A DNA stretch of 64,000 nucleotides. Origin: Closterium sp. NIES-65 (lineage: Eukaryota; Streptophyta; Zygnematophyceae; Desmidiales; Closteriaceae). Positions 21,100-32,799 of this stretch are shown here, one piece after another; positions within the stretch are counted from its first letter, which is position 1; every line of letters starts with the position of its first letter. The DNA lies in the NCBI GenBank assembly GCA_948144175.1, contig CANXME010001988.1, positions 930,001 to 994,000 of the forward strand, written 5' to 3'. A program made the position numbers and the translations under genes. The notes beneath the pieces were generated by a model. It did no database searches, was not told the DNA's origin, and saw nothing but the letters and a program-made list of their open reading frames with translations.

Positions 21100-24000
21100 A
21101 TGCTCAGCGCCGTGAAATTCGTTAGGGTTGACAGCGCTGGCGAGAGAAAGAAGGATAGCAGCGGGCATAAGGTGAAGCCCAGGAAGGGATCGGACGACTC
21201 GAGCGACAGCGAGCGGGAGAGACGACGAAAGAAGCGGAAGAAGGAAAGAGGCGGGAAGAAAGGAAAGAGGAGAGGGCGGCGCGGGGGTGAGAGCGAGGCG
21301 GGGGAGAGCGAATCGGACAGCGAGGATGGGCGGGCGACGAGGAGAGCGAGGAAGCGGGAGGAGCGAAGGAAGAGGCGGGGCAAATGGATCGAGGACGTAT
21401 CGGACGGCTCAGATGACTCGGAGGGGTCGGATGAGGAGGGCGACGAGATACGAGCTGGTGTGACCGCAGGTGAGGCGCGAGTCAGGCACGGCACGAGACA
21501 GGCACGGCGCGAGACAGGCACGGCGTGAGACAGGCACGGCGTGAGACAGGCACGGCGTGAGACAGGCACGGCGTGAGACAGGCACGGCATGTCGCGGATG
21601 CGAGTGACAAGTATTGCCAAGTGATTATTCGTGTGCTGCCCCTCCCACCGCTCCCCTCACCGCTCCCCTCGTTGCTCGTCCACCTAGTGCACTGCACCCT
21701 GCACTCTGTCAACGCATACGCTCCATCCCTGTCCTCCTCTCCCCTGCTTCCATCCCCATCCCCAGGGGCATGCTCAGGTGCAGGCTCGGGTGCAGGCTTG
21801 GGTGCAGGCTTGGGTGCGCGGTCAGAGGGAGCAGGGCAGGGCGGGCAGCAGTCGCGTGAGGCAGCAGGGATGGAGTGGATGATGCGCGCCCCGGAGCGGC
21901 CGCTGGGGGAAGCGAGGGCGGTGGAGGAGGAGGAGGAGGAGAAGGGCAGGAAAGAGGTGAGGGGGAAGGGAGGGGCGTTGTATATGGGTGGGTGCCTCAC
22001 AGCATAGCATCACCGTCGACTCTGCACTTCGTCACTGCCAGTCCTGGTTTCCTCCCTTTGCCTCCTATTGCTTTCAGTGTTTCTCTGTCACCTCTCATTC
22101 CTCTCTGGTATGCCCCTCTCGTTGTCTGCGTTTTCCTGCACGTATGTCTCCCACCTTGCTCATTGAATGCCCATGTCCCCTGCCCTGTCCCCCCTGCCCC
22201 CTGCGCGGCATGCGCAGATAGTGCTGGGAAGCAGTGCACGCGAGCTCAACCCGTACTTCAAGACCGGGGACGGCTTCCCTGACTCCGCTGCCGCCCACCC
22301 TGCTGCTGACCCTGCCGCCCATTCTGCCGCCCAACGGCTGGGCTCTGCCCGCCCAGCACCGCCGCCCGGTGTGGGTGATGGCGGTGCCAGCTGGCGGCTG
22401 AAGGCTCTGCGGCGCGCCAAGGAGCAGGCGGAGCGCGAGGGGAAGCGACTGAGCGAGGTGAGGGGAAGCGACTGAGCGAGGTGAGGGGAGAGAGGTGAAG
22501 TAAGGGAGGGGGGGAGGGGGGTGAAGGTGAGACGGCGGGGGATCCAACGACGCAGGTGGTGGTGTGGTGCTGGAAGTGGGAATGCGTGCTTCACTACGGG
22601 ATGATGCCTGCCTGCATGGCTCGCTTGTGAGACATCGTGCTGGGGACCCTGCTTCTCATTCTCGCTTCATCCCTTTGAGCCACACCATAACCAGCCTGTC
22701 CCTCCTTCCTCCCCCCCCCTCTCCCCAACCCTCCCTCCCAGGTGGTGTCGGACCGGTGGGGCTCGCTCTCCTCCCTCACCGCCCGCCTCTCCTCCGCCCG
22801 CGCTGCCCCCGCCTTCGCCCACAAGCATGCTGCCCGCGAGCGCGAGAGGGGGGTGGGGGAGGACAGAGGGGACGAGGGGGAGGGGGCGAAGGATGGGAGG
22901 GGAGAAGGAGAGAGAGAGGGGAAAAGGAGCAGGGATGGTGAGGGGCTGAGGATTGAAGACGTCAAGGGGGATGGAGGGAGAGGTGGAGAGGGAAAGGGTT
23001 GGAGAGGCAAGGAGGGAGGCACAAGGGACAAGGGGAGCGGAGGCAGGGGAGGGTGGAGGCAGGAGGGAGAGAGAGAGAGGGAGGGAGAGGGGCGTGGCAG
23101 GAGGGGTGGGCGAGATGATGGCGGTGAGGAGGAGGAGGACGAAGAGGAGGAGAGGCGGATGAGGGGCGGCAGGAGGGGGTACCTAGAGGGCGTGTCAGTG
23201 GGGGCGAGGGCGGGCATGAGAGTGCCGCAGCAGGAGTCAGTGTCGTGGCGCCGGCGAGGAGAGGGCGGGGCACGGGGTGAGAGGGGGGTAACGGGTGACA
23301 AGACGAGGGCAGGGGAAGGAGGGGGGGGCGAGGGGGGTGAGGAGAGGAAGCAGGCGTGGAAGGGGGTGGGGGCGTGGAGGCCTGGCATGGGCGTGGGCAG
23401 GCGGGGCGGGTGGGCCGATGGCGTGCTGGAGGAGGCGGCTCGCAGCGTCAATGCCTTCGCTGACGACGGCGGCTTCCTTGCGCAGCAGCTGGCCCGTGGT
23501 GACGTGGTGGCAGGGCCAGATGCGGGCGGGGGGAAGCCGCTAAGGGGAGTTGGGACCAGGGAGGAGGCGAGGGGTGCAGACGGTAGGAGAGGAGCAGCAG
23601 GGGAGAGAGGCCGGGATGCAGCAGGCAGTGGTGGGGCTGGTGAGAAGGCAGAGGGAAAAACCGCAGGTGATGGGGACAAGAGTGACTGGAGGGAGGGCGG
23701 TGAGGGAAGGGCGAGTGAGGACGGTGGAGAGAGGGGTGCAGGAGAGGAGGTGGGGAGTTTTGCGAGAGGGGGAGGGGAGGGCATGGAGGGTGGTGGTGGG
23801 GCTGCTGTGGATGCGGGCGATGCACGCGTGCAGGAGATACTGGCAGGCGGACTGACAGCCAATCAGATGGCGGCAAAGGCCATGCGGCTCAAGCTGATGG
23901 GCAAGGCGGATGAAGCCGACTGTTGGCAGGTGGGCTGGGCGCAGAGGGGATGGGCGCAGGTGGGATGGGCGCAGGTGGGATGGGCGCAGGGGGGATGGGC

Positions 24001-27000
24001 GCAGGGGGGATGGGCGCAGGGGGGAATGGGCGCAGAGGGGATGGGCGCAGAGGGGATGGGCGCAGAGGGGATGGGCGCAGGTGGGATGGGCGCAGGGGGG
24101 ATGGGCGCAGGTGGGATGGGGCGAGTGGAGGATGGTAAGGGAGTGTGGCAGTGGAGTGTGGCTGAGGGAGTGCGCTGTAATAGGTGCAGAACTAGCGCTA
24201 CCTGTGGGGTGCAGTGCAAGGGTGCGTGGATGTTTGGACGCATGGGTGCATGTATACATGTTTGACAAATAAGTCTCTCTGATGTTTTTTGTGGTGTGTC
24301 TGAAACTTCTTTTGTGGTGTGTCTGAAACTTCTTTGATGCACTGAGGATGCTTGTTCCCGGTCGACCAATTCCTCAACTAGCCTATGTTTCCTCAACTAG
24401 CCTATGTTTCCTCAACTAGCCTATGTTTCCTCAACTAGCCTATGTTTCCTCAACTAGCCTATGTTTCCTCAACTAGCCTATGTTTCCTCAACTAGCCTAT
24501 GTTTCCTCAACTAGCCTATGTTTCCTCAACTAACCTATGTTTCCTCAACTAGCACTAGCCTATGTTTCCTCAACTAGCCTATGTTTCCTCAACTAGCCTA
24601 TGTTTCCTCAACTAGCCTATGTTTCCTCAACTAGCCTATGTTTCCTCAACTAGCCTATGTTTCCTCAACTAGCCTATGTTTCCTCAACTAGCCTATGTTT
24701 CCTCAACTAGCCTATGTTTCCTCAACTAGCCTATGTTTCCTCAACTAGCCTATGTTTCCTCAACTAGCTTATGTTTCCTCAACTAGCCTATGTTTCCTCA
24801 ACTAGGCTATGTTTCCTCAACTAGCCTATGTTTCCTCAACTAGCCTATGTTTCCTCAACTAGCCTATGTTTCCTCAACTAGCCTATGTTTCCTCAACTAG
24901 CCTATGTTTCCTCAACTAGCCTATGTTTCCTCAACTAGCCTATGTTTCCTCAACTAGCCTATGTTTCCTCAACTAGCCTATGTTTCCTCAACTAGCCTAT
25001 GTTTCCTCAACTAGCTTATGTTTCCTCAACTAGCCTATGTTTCCTCAACTAGCCTATGTTTCCTCAACTAGCCTAAGTTTCCTCAACTAGCCTATGTTTC
25101 CTCAACTAGCCTTTGTTTCCTCAACTAGCCTATGTTTCCTCAACTAGACTATGTTTCCTCAACTAGCCTATGTTTCCTCAACTAGCTTATGTTTCCTCAA
25201 CTAGCCTATGTTTCCTCAACTAGCCTATGTTTCCTCAACTAGCCTATGTTTCCTCAACTAGCCTATGTTTCCTCAACTAACCTATGTTTCCTCAACTAGC
25301 CTATGTTTCCTCAACTAGCCTATGTTTCCTCAACTAGCCTATGTTTCCTCAACTAGCCTATGTTTCCTCAACTAGCCTATGTTTCCTCAACTAGCCTATG
25401 TTTCCTCAACTAGCCTATGTTTCCTCAACTAGCTTATGTTTCCTCAACTAGCCTATGTTTCCTCAACTAGCCTATGTTTCCTCAACTAGCTTATGTTTCC
25501 TCAACTAGCCTATGTTTCCTCAACTAGCCTATGTTTCCTCAACTAGCCTATGTTTCCTCAACTAGCCTATGTTTCCTCAACTAGCCTTTGTTTCCTCAAC
25601 TAGCCTATGTTTCCTCAACTAGCCTATGTTTCCTCAACTAGCCTATGTTTCCTCAACTAGCTTATGTTTCCTCAACTAGCCTATGTTTCCTCAACTAGCC
25701 TATGTTTCCTCAACTAGCCTATGTTTCCTCAACTAGCCTATGTTTCCTCAACTAGCCTATGTTTCCTCAACTAGCCTATGTTTCCTCAACTAACCTATGT
25801 TTCCTCAACTAGCCTATGTTTCCTCAAGTAGCCTATGTTTCCTCAACTAGCCTATGTTTCCTCAACTAGCCTATGTTTCCTCAACTAGCCTATGTTTCCT
25901 CAACTAGCCTATGTTTCCTCAACTAGCCTATGTTTCCTCAACTAGCCTATGTTTCCTCAACTAGCCTATGTTTCCTCAACTAGCCTATGTTTCCTCAACT
26001 AGCCTATGTTTCCTCAACTAGCCTATGTTTCCTCAACTAGCTTATGTTTCCTCAACTAGCCTATGTTTCCTCAACTAGGCTATGTTTCCTCAACTAGCCT
26101 ATGTTTCCTCAACTAGCCTATGTTTCCTCAACTAGCCTATGTTTCCTCAACTAGCCTATGTTTCCTCAACTAGCCTATGTTTCCTCAACTAGCCTATGTT
26201 TCCTCAACTAGCCTATGTTTCCTCAACTAGCCTATGTTTCCTCAACTAGCCTATGTTTCCTCAACTAGCCTATGTTTCCTCAAGTAGCTTATGTTTCCTC
26301 AACTAGCCTATGTTTCCTCAACTAGCCTATGTTTCCTCAACTAGCCTAAGTTTCCTCAACTAGCCTATGTTTCCTCAACTAGCCTTTGTTTCCTCAACTA
26401 GCCTATGTTTCCTCAACTAGACTATGTTTCCTCAACTAGCCTATGTTTCCTCAACTAGCTTATGTTTCCTCAACTAGCCTATGTTTCCTCAACTAGCCTA
26501 TGTTTCCTCAACTAGCCTATGTTTCCTCAACTAGCCTATGTTTCCTCAACTAACCTATGTTTCCTCAACTAGCCTATGTTTCCTCAACTAGCCTATGTTT
26601 CCTCAACTAGCCTATGTTTCCTCAACTAGCCTATGTTTCCTCAACTAGCCTATGTTTCCTCAACTAGCCTATGTTTCCTCAACTAGCCTATGTTTCCTCA
26701 ACTAGCTTATGTTTCCTCAACTAGCCTATGTTTCCTCAACTAGCCTATGTTTCCTCAACTAGCTTATGTTTCCTCAACTAGCCTATGTTTCCTCAACTAG
26801 CCTATGTTTCCTCAACTAGCCTATGTTTCCTCAACTAGCCTATGTTTCCTCAACTAGCCTTTGTTTCCTCAACTAGCCTATGTTTCCTCAACTAGCCTAT
26901 GTTTCCTCAACTAGCCTATGTTTCCTCAACTAGCTTATGTTTCCTCAACTAGCCTATGTTTCCTCAACTAGCCTATGTTTCCTCAACTAGCCTATGTTTC

Positions 27001-30000
27001 CTCAACTAGCCTATGTTTCCTTTTCACCATCACCGTCACCATCACCATCACCCATGCACCTCACAGCGTGCAGCAGCGGCCAAGTCCCAGCCCCCTCCAC
27101 CAGCACCACCGCCCGCGCTGCTGGCTGCACCTGCCACATCCACACTGGAGCCCCGGGCTCTGGGGGAGGGCAGGGGGGACGGAGAAGGGGAGAGGGGGGA
27201 GGGGGAGGGGCGGAGGGAGGTGGTGCAGCTGCCGCTGGTGGATGGCAGCGGGCGGTACCTGCCAGCTGTCATGGCGGCACGGGAGGGGCGGGACGAGGTG
27301 CAGGCGGGGCGGCGGGAGAAGCGTGTGGAGCGATACGATGTGGAGGGGGGCACGGGGCAGCGGGCAAGGTGAGGGGTATTGGGGCAAGGTTGAGGGGGAT
27401 GGGGTGGTGTGGGGGGATGGCAATGAGGGATTGTTTTGTGGCTTCCTTCCCGAAGAAGGTTGAGGTGAGAAGGGGGATGTTGAAGTGGGAAATGCTTGAG
27501 ACGGTGTCCCATCCGCTGTTGGCCTTCGTTTCTTTCTTATTGCCCAAGTTTACATCGTGCCTGTTTGTTTTGGCTCCTCCTCGTCATTTCCATACTTACC
27601 TGCACACGGACCCCCTCGTGTTGCTGTAGCCCCCACCCTCCTTGTGCCGGCCCTCGGACAGGTTTCGTTGCTGCGCAGTGCGCACGTGGTAGAGCGTGGG
27701 CCAGGTGTGGTGCGCAGAGGGGATGGGAGAGCCAAGGGGAGGAACGGATGCCAAAGGGCAGGGCATGGCAAGCAAGAGCAGCAGCCAATCTCGATCGCGT
27801 CTGCCTCTCCTCCTATTCCCTCCGTCCCTCCTTCGCTCGACTATGCCCTTTGCTCGACTATGCCCTTCGCTCGACTATGCCCTTCGCTCGACTATGCCCT
27901 TCGCTCGACTATGCCCTTCGCTCGACTATGCCCTTCGCTCGACTATGCCCTTCGCTCGACTATGCCCTTCGCTCGACTATGCCCTTCGCTCGACTATGCC
28001 CTTCGCTCGACTATGCCCTTCGCTCGACTATGCCCTTCGCTCGACTATGCCCTTCGCTCGACTATGCCCTTCGCTCGACTATGCCCTTCGCTCGGCTATG
28101 CCCTTCGCTCGACTATGCCCTTCGCTCGACTATGCCCTTCGCTCGACTATGCCCTTCGCTCGACTATGCGCTTCGCTCGACTATGCCCTTCGCTTGACTA
28201 TGCCCTTCTCACCGGGAGCGCCCCTGCCCCTCCTGCAGGTACTTTGCGGACGACGACGGCGCGTCGCTGCAGCAGCTGGTGGCGGCGGAGCGGGCGGGCG
28301 CGGACGACCTGGGCGGCTGGGACCGGCGTGTTGCGGCGGGCATCGGGCGGACGGGCGGGCGGTACAAGGGGCCGGTGGAGGTGGATGATGAATACGACTG
28401 GGATGAGGGGCTGCACGCAGGGGGGGGAGGAGGGGGGCGGAAGAAGGGCAGGTGAGCTGAGCTGCATGGGCGAATGGGAGTGTTTGGATGGTGGTTGTGC
28501 TCCGTGTGCTCCGTGTGCGTGGTGCTTGCCCCATGCTTCTCGCCCCATGCTTCTCGCCCCATGCTCCTCGCCCCATGCTCCTCGCCCCATGCTCCTCGCC
28601 CCATGCTCCTCGCCCCATGCTCCTCGCCCCATGCTCCTCGCCCCATGCTCCTCGCCCCATGCTCCTCGCCCCATGCTCCTCGCCCCATGCTTCTCGCCCC
28701 ATGCTTCTCGTGCCATGCTTCTCGCCCCATGCTTCTCGCCCCATGCTTCTCGCCCCATGCTTCTCGCGCCATGCTTCTCGCGCCATGCTTCTCGCGCCAT
28801 GCTACCTCACCTTCCACTCACCTTGGCTCTCCCGTGTGTCCATCTCTCACCCGCACTGCCCACACCCCCCAAGCAGGCCGTCACAGCAGCAGAGGGAGAA
28901 GGCGGGGCAGGTGGGCGAGTTCAGGCGCCAGGCGGCGGTGCAGCAGCGCTGCCAGCAGTGCATCGACAGCCCCGCCCGCCCTCGCCACCTTGTGGTGTCC
29001 GTTGCCGCCCACAGCTACCTCATGCTGCCGCCCGGGGGCTCTCTGCTGCCCAATCACGTGCTCATCGTGCCGTCTGAGGTGAGCCACACCGTGCAGTGGC
29101 CCCACAAGGCGCCCCTCACACTCAAAACCCCTGCTGCAGTGGCCATGCATGCTCGTGCCCCACACTCGCTCACCCCCTCCACCCCTTGCCACTCCCCCCC
29201 CCGGTGGTGGCAGCACGAGGGCAGCATGCGGGTGGTGGAGGAGGCGGTGTGGGACGAGGTGCGCAACTTCAAGAAGTGCCTCACGCGCATGGCCATGGCC
29301 ACCCAGGAGGGCGCGGGGGTGATCTTCCTGGAGAGCGCCATGGGGGTGGGCGGGGCGGGGCGGCAGCGCAAGCACTGCTACGTGGAGGCCATCCCCGTGC
29401 CCGCTGCTGTCATGGCCCAGGCTCCGCTCTACTTCAAAAAGGTGGGGCCACGGTGCATGGCACGCACGGTACGTGCACTGACACTGACACTGACACTGAC
29501 ATGGACACTGACACTGACTCTGACACTGACACGGACACTGACACTGACACTGACTCTGACACGGACACTGACACTGACACGGACACTGACACTGACACTG
29601 AATCTGACACTGACACTGACTCTGACACTGACACGGACACTGACACTGACAGACTCTGACACTGACACTGACACGGACACTGACACTGACACGGACACTG
29701 ACACTGACACTGACTCTGACACTTACACTGACACTGACTCTGACACGGACACCGACACGGACACTGGCATGTGCTCCCTCTCCACGATTGCAACTCTGAT
29801 GCGTCTCGAAGTGGCAGATGGCTAGAGATTGGAAGCGTGCAGAGTGGAAAGTGAGTTAAGGAAAAGGGGTTGAGGTGTAAAGAGGTGGAGGTAGCTGCGA
29901 AACAGCCACGGTGCGAGACTGGTATGGATGGGTGTGGCCTCAATGGTGGGTGGGACACACATGCCTGCTGCTGCTGGGCTCATGTGCCTGCTGCAGTGCA

Positions 30001-31051
30001 GCGCACCTTTCTGCCGTGCAAAGGCAGGCCATGATGTGAGAAGCGACCTGGAATGGAATGGAGTCAAAAGAGCGGACACGTGCCTCACATGCAACCCGCC
30101 ACACTGTCCCATGTGCGCACATCTCACGCCCTCTCACTGCCTCATGCGTCTTCCCTTCTCCCCTCCTCCCTACCCATTCCCTCTTCTCCTTTCTTTTCCC
30201 CCACGTGCTGGGTGCGTTAGGCGTTGGACGAGGCGGAGAGCGAGTGGAGCCAGCAGCACAGCAAGCGCATCATCGACACGCGCGCCATCAGGGGCGGGCT
30301 GCGCTCTGCCATCCCGCCCAACTTCCCCTACTTCCACGTCGAGTTCAGCCTGCAGGTCAGCCCCCCCTGCCTGCTCGCCATGCTCTGTGCCCATGTGTTG
30401 CTGCATCCGTGTTTCTGAATGGATGTTGGTGCATTTCGCTGGCACATTGGGCATGGGGCAGGGCGGATGGTGGATTGCACATGGCAGACAGCGGCACACA
30501 CCCTCCTTCTTGTGTAGCACATGGTACATGGTACATGGCATATGGCACATGGTACACGGTACATGGGATATGGCACATGGTACATGGTACATGGCATATG
30601 GCACATGATACATGGCATATGGTACATGCTTACAAGGCACATGGCACACCGCACATGGCACATGGCATACAGGCATGTGGTTGAATGAGGAGCACCAGCA
30701 GGCCAGGCCAGCAGCCATGACCACGTGGCCTCATCAACTGAGACGCCCCCTCTCAACCCACCTGCTCCACCTCGCTGCTCATCCCACCTCGCTGCTCATC
30801 CCACCCCGCTCCCTCCCTGGCAGGGCGGCTACTGCCACGTGATTGACGACGAGAGCGCCTTCAAGGCGTCGTTGGGCCGCGATGTCATCGCCGGCATCAT
30901 GGAGATGGACCCTCAGAGCTTCGGTGGGCGCGCGCGCGCCAGAGGGGGGCGCGGAGGGGTGGGGTCGCGCCCGCAGGAGGTGCAGCAGAGCGTTACCAAG
31001 TTCATGGAGAGCTGGAAGCCGTTTGATTGGACCAAGATGCTCGATGGGTGA
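21100..31051 (+). CDS. CWF19L2: CWF19-like protein 2 (spliceosome-associated), 10 exons
   Basis: Exons: 21100-21469, 21766-21956, 22218-22457, 22742-23929, 27067-27368, 28239-28451, 28877-29078, 29214-29441, 30221-30355, 30824-31051 (1098 codons plus stop). All introns are GT-AG and all phases agree (1,0,0,0,2,2,0,0,0). The ATG at 21100 gives MLSAVKFV, the family's conserved start. Exons 1-4 encode a basic/acidic low-complexity region with conserved patches (MEWMMRAPERP, ELNPYFK, WRLKALRRAKEQAEREG, ERWGSL-like DRWGSL, AAKAMRLKLMGK). Exons 7-8 encode CwfJ_C_1 (CQQC, HVLIVPSEH, EVRNFKKCLTRM; residues ~836-978). Exons 9-10 encode CwfJ_C_2 (DEAESEWSQQHSKRIID, YFHVEF; ~979-1095). Known relatives join late spliceosome/intron-lariat complexes and assist debranching. 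The exon 5 acceptor could instead be 27090. Confidence 0.93.
21482..21588. repeat. 16-bp minisatellite in CWF19L2 intron 1
   Basis: About six to seven copies of gtgagacaggcacggc with one gcgagac variant, starting near the intron 1 donor. Confidence 0.88.
22438..22483. repeat. Tandem 23-bp duplication spanning the exon 3 donor
   Basis: Two identical 23-bp copies (22438-22460, 22461-22483) each end gcgaggtg and so contain the same GT donor, at 22458 and 22481. Confidence 0.93.
23938..24124. repeat. 15-bp minisatellite in CWF19L2 intron 4 (5' part)
   Basis: About twelve units of gatgggcgcaggtgg with gagg and gggg variants, directly after the exon 4 donor. Confidence 0.88.
24371..27020. repeat. 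19-bp satellite-like array, about 139 copies, in CWF19L2 intron 4
   Basis: The unit is ctatgtttcctcaactagc, uninterrupted for 2.65 kb. Scattered variant units carry cttatg, cctttg, cctaag, actaacc, aggctat or caagtag. Variant positions recur exactly 1273 bp (67 units) apart, showing a duplicated block. One unit near 24550 has lost 13 bp. The array ends about 46 bp before the exon 5 acceptor. No coding function. Confidence 0.96.
27832..28208. repeat. 17-bp minisatellite in CWF19L2 intron 5
   Basis: About 22 copies of gcccttcgctcgactat, ending about 30 bp before the exon 6 acceptor. Three units make 51 bp, so all frames stay open and give spurious proteins. Confidence 0.94.
28532..28803. repeat. 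15-bp minisatellite in CWF19L2 intron 6
   Basis: About 18 copies of catgctcctcgcccc, with cttctcg and cgcgcc variants grouped at the ends. Confidence 0.92.
29478..29766. repeat. 6/12-bp repeat in CWF19L2 intron 8
   Basis: A ctgaca hexamer array with interspersed cggaca and ctctga units, about 48 hexamers. Confidence 0.92.
30518..30675. repeat. 7-bp-type repeat in CWF19L2 intron 9
   Basis: Irregular array of catggta, catggca and catatgg heptamers. Confidence 0.88.
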
Positions 31052-31067
31052 CGGCCTTGCTTGGATG

Positions 31068-31519
31068 TGTTGGGCTGAGAAAAGCCCCTTAGTATCTTTG
31101 CATGGCTGATCTCTAAGTGGGACTTGTTGTAATTAGCGGAAGCTTTAATGAGAAGTGTTTGAACCACCTTGCGCTGGTATGTGAGGGCAAAGTTGATTGA
31201 TTAAAGCAACGAGATACAATATTATATAAGAGTACCGTACAAGGAATACGAAGAGATACGGTTCCAACTGTTTTACTGTTGCTGTTGCGGTTCGATACAG
31301 TGACGACTCGGGTAACTGCTCCGTAACGAGTCAGTTGTGTGTCCTTGCTGTCGCGCTGTACTTGTCAGGTCAAAGGTCGCTGACCTTTGACTTTCGCGTA
31401 ACTTCCAGCAACTGCTCAACTTCCGGGGGTTGACTCGCCAGTGCTTCGATATGCTTCGCTTCGTTTCTGACTTGGTGTTTCGACACGACAAAGGCGCTTA
31501 GAGTTAATTGTTTCCAACA
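31068..31519 (-). repeat. 3' LTR of Copia-E (452 bp)
   Basis: TG...CA ends; near-identical to 43053-43497. A purine tract (minus strand GAAGGGGAG, about 31528-31520) adjoins it. It contains a TATA-like ttatataag near 31221. Confidence 0.93.
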
Positions 31520-32546
31520 CTCCCCTTCGCTTCTGGAGTGTCGCTGCTGGTGACGTGGCTCTGTCCAGTCAGCAGCATGCAGTACTCGAACTTCTGCTTT
31601 CCGAGCTTCTTGGTCAAGTAGTCGGCTGCCATCTCGGACATGGGGCAGTATGACAGCTCGAGTCTCCCCTTCTCAATCTCGTCCTTCACGAAGAAGTATC
31701 GCAGGGCGATGTGTTTCGTCCTGTTTGCGAAGCCGTTCTTGTTGGCTATGCGAATGGCCGACTGGTTGTCGCAGAACTGGGTGAAGTTTGGTAACTGGGC
31801 TAGCTTGGCTTCCTCCAGGAGTTCGCGAAGGTACAGTCCTTCCTTGGTGGCTGAGCAGAGGGCGATATATTCTGCCTCAGCTGAAGAGAGGGCGATTAAT
31901 TCCCGCTTGCTCGATTGCCAGGACATAGGCCCGATAGGCTCGAAGCGATAGAAGTAGCCAGTGCGCGAGCGCCTGTTGTCAGAGTCGCCAGCGTGATAGG
32001 CGTCGACGTAGCCGATTAATTTAGGTGTCGAGGTTCCATTCTTATGATAAGTCAGGCCGATCATCGGAGTGCTAACGAGGTAGTGAAGAGCGCGGTCGAG
32101 CTCCACCATGTGATCCGCTTCAGGTTTCTTGAGGTAAGTAGCGAGTTGACTTGCAGAGTATGACAGATCCGGACGGCAGGTGACGGCAGCGAAGAGAAGA
32201 CAACCCAGTTTTCTCTGGTAGTCGCGTATACCGGCGGACTTTAGTGGAGTGGATCCTTCCCCGTTGTTTCCTGCCGCGTAGCGATATGGCGTGGAGATGT
32301 TGGTCGGCGTGAGTGCAAAGCGTTTAGCGATGGTGTCGGCGTATTTCGCGGCGCTGAGGTAGATTGCGTCTTCTTCTTCCTGAATGTTGAGGCCGAGGTA
32401 CTGTGTGACGGTGGATAAGACCGTGAGTGTGAGATCCTTTTGTAGCTCCCCTTCGAACCAGGTAGTGACGCTGTCGGTTGAGCCGATGTAGAGCAAATCG
32501 TCTACGTAGACGATTAGTAGGATGTAGTCGGTGCCCTTTGTGAGCC
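31520..32546 (-). pseudogene. Copia-E pol, RT C-terminal part and RNase H
   Basis: Begins at the D insertion (LTKGTDYILL), includes the catalytic YVDDLLYIGS box, then RT thumb and RNase H (GYVDAYHAGD, SSAEAEYIAL, CDNQSAIRIA). It ends in GQSHVTSSDTPEAKG just before the LTR. Frame open throughout, but detached from the upstream RT by Copia-D. Confidence 0.9.
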
Positions 32547-32551
32547 GGTAC

Positions 32552-32683
32552 TGTCAGAACATTATAGCTCATGCATATTGTGTAGGCTATAGTGGGGTAG
32601 CCCATAAGGGGTACAACCCAATTAGGGTTAGTACTTGTACCCAATTCATTCATAGTTCATCCATTCTCGTTTCAATTTTCACA
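32552..32683 (+). repeat. 5' LTR of Copia-D (132 bp)
   Basis: TGTCAGAAC...TTTTCACA. Identical to 40403-40534 except for one A/G near the end. Confidence 0.95.
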
Positions 32684-32697
32684 TGGTATCGAGCAGG
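32684..32697 (+). other. Primer binding site of Copia-D
   Basis: TGGTATCGAGCAGG immediately follows the 5' LTR. Confidence 0.88.
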
Positions 32698-32799
32698 TTC
32701 CCTCGTGGGAACTGTTCCTAGGGCCCACCAATTCGACATTTTTTTCCTGCCCGGAACGCGCTCAGCCCTAGCCCGAGTCGCGCTCCCCCTTTTTTCTCG

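Noticed and set aside
21875..22594. Overlapping Ser/Pro- or Gly-rich open frames on both strands around exons 2-3 of CWF19L2.
   Set aside because: GC-rich shadow frames; the exon frames are fixed by phase-consistent splice sites and conserved family patches.
24371..27020. CRISPR array, because of the very regular repeats.
   Set aside because: Units are head-to-tail with no unique spacers, in a eukaryotic intron, and no cas genes are present.
27557..29077. A 506-codon open frame of SLDYALRSTMPFARLCP and SPHAPRPMLLAPC repeats, plus antisense partners (28181-28817).
   Set aside because: It is translation of the intron 5 and 6 minisatellites. Exons 6 and 7 are in frames supported by CwfJ homology and consistent splice sites, not this one.
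29429..29722. Ser-Val and Thr-Asp repeat proteins on both strands.
   Set aside because: Translation of the ctgaca array in intron 8.
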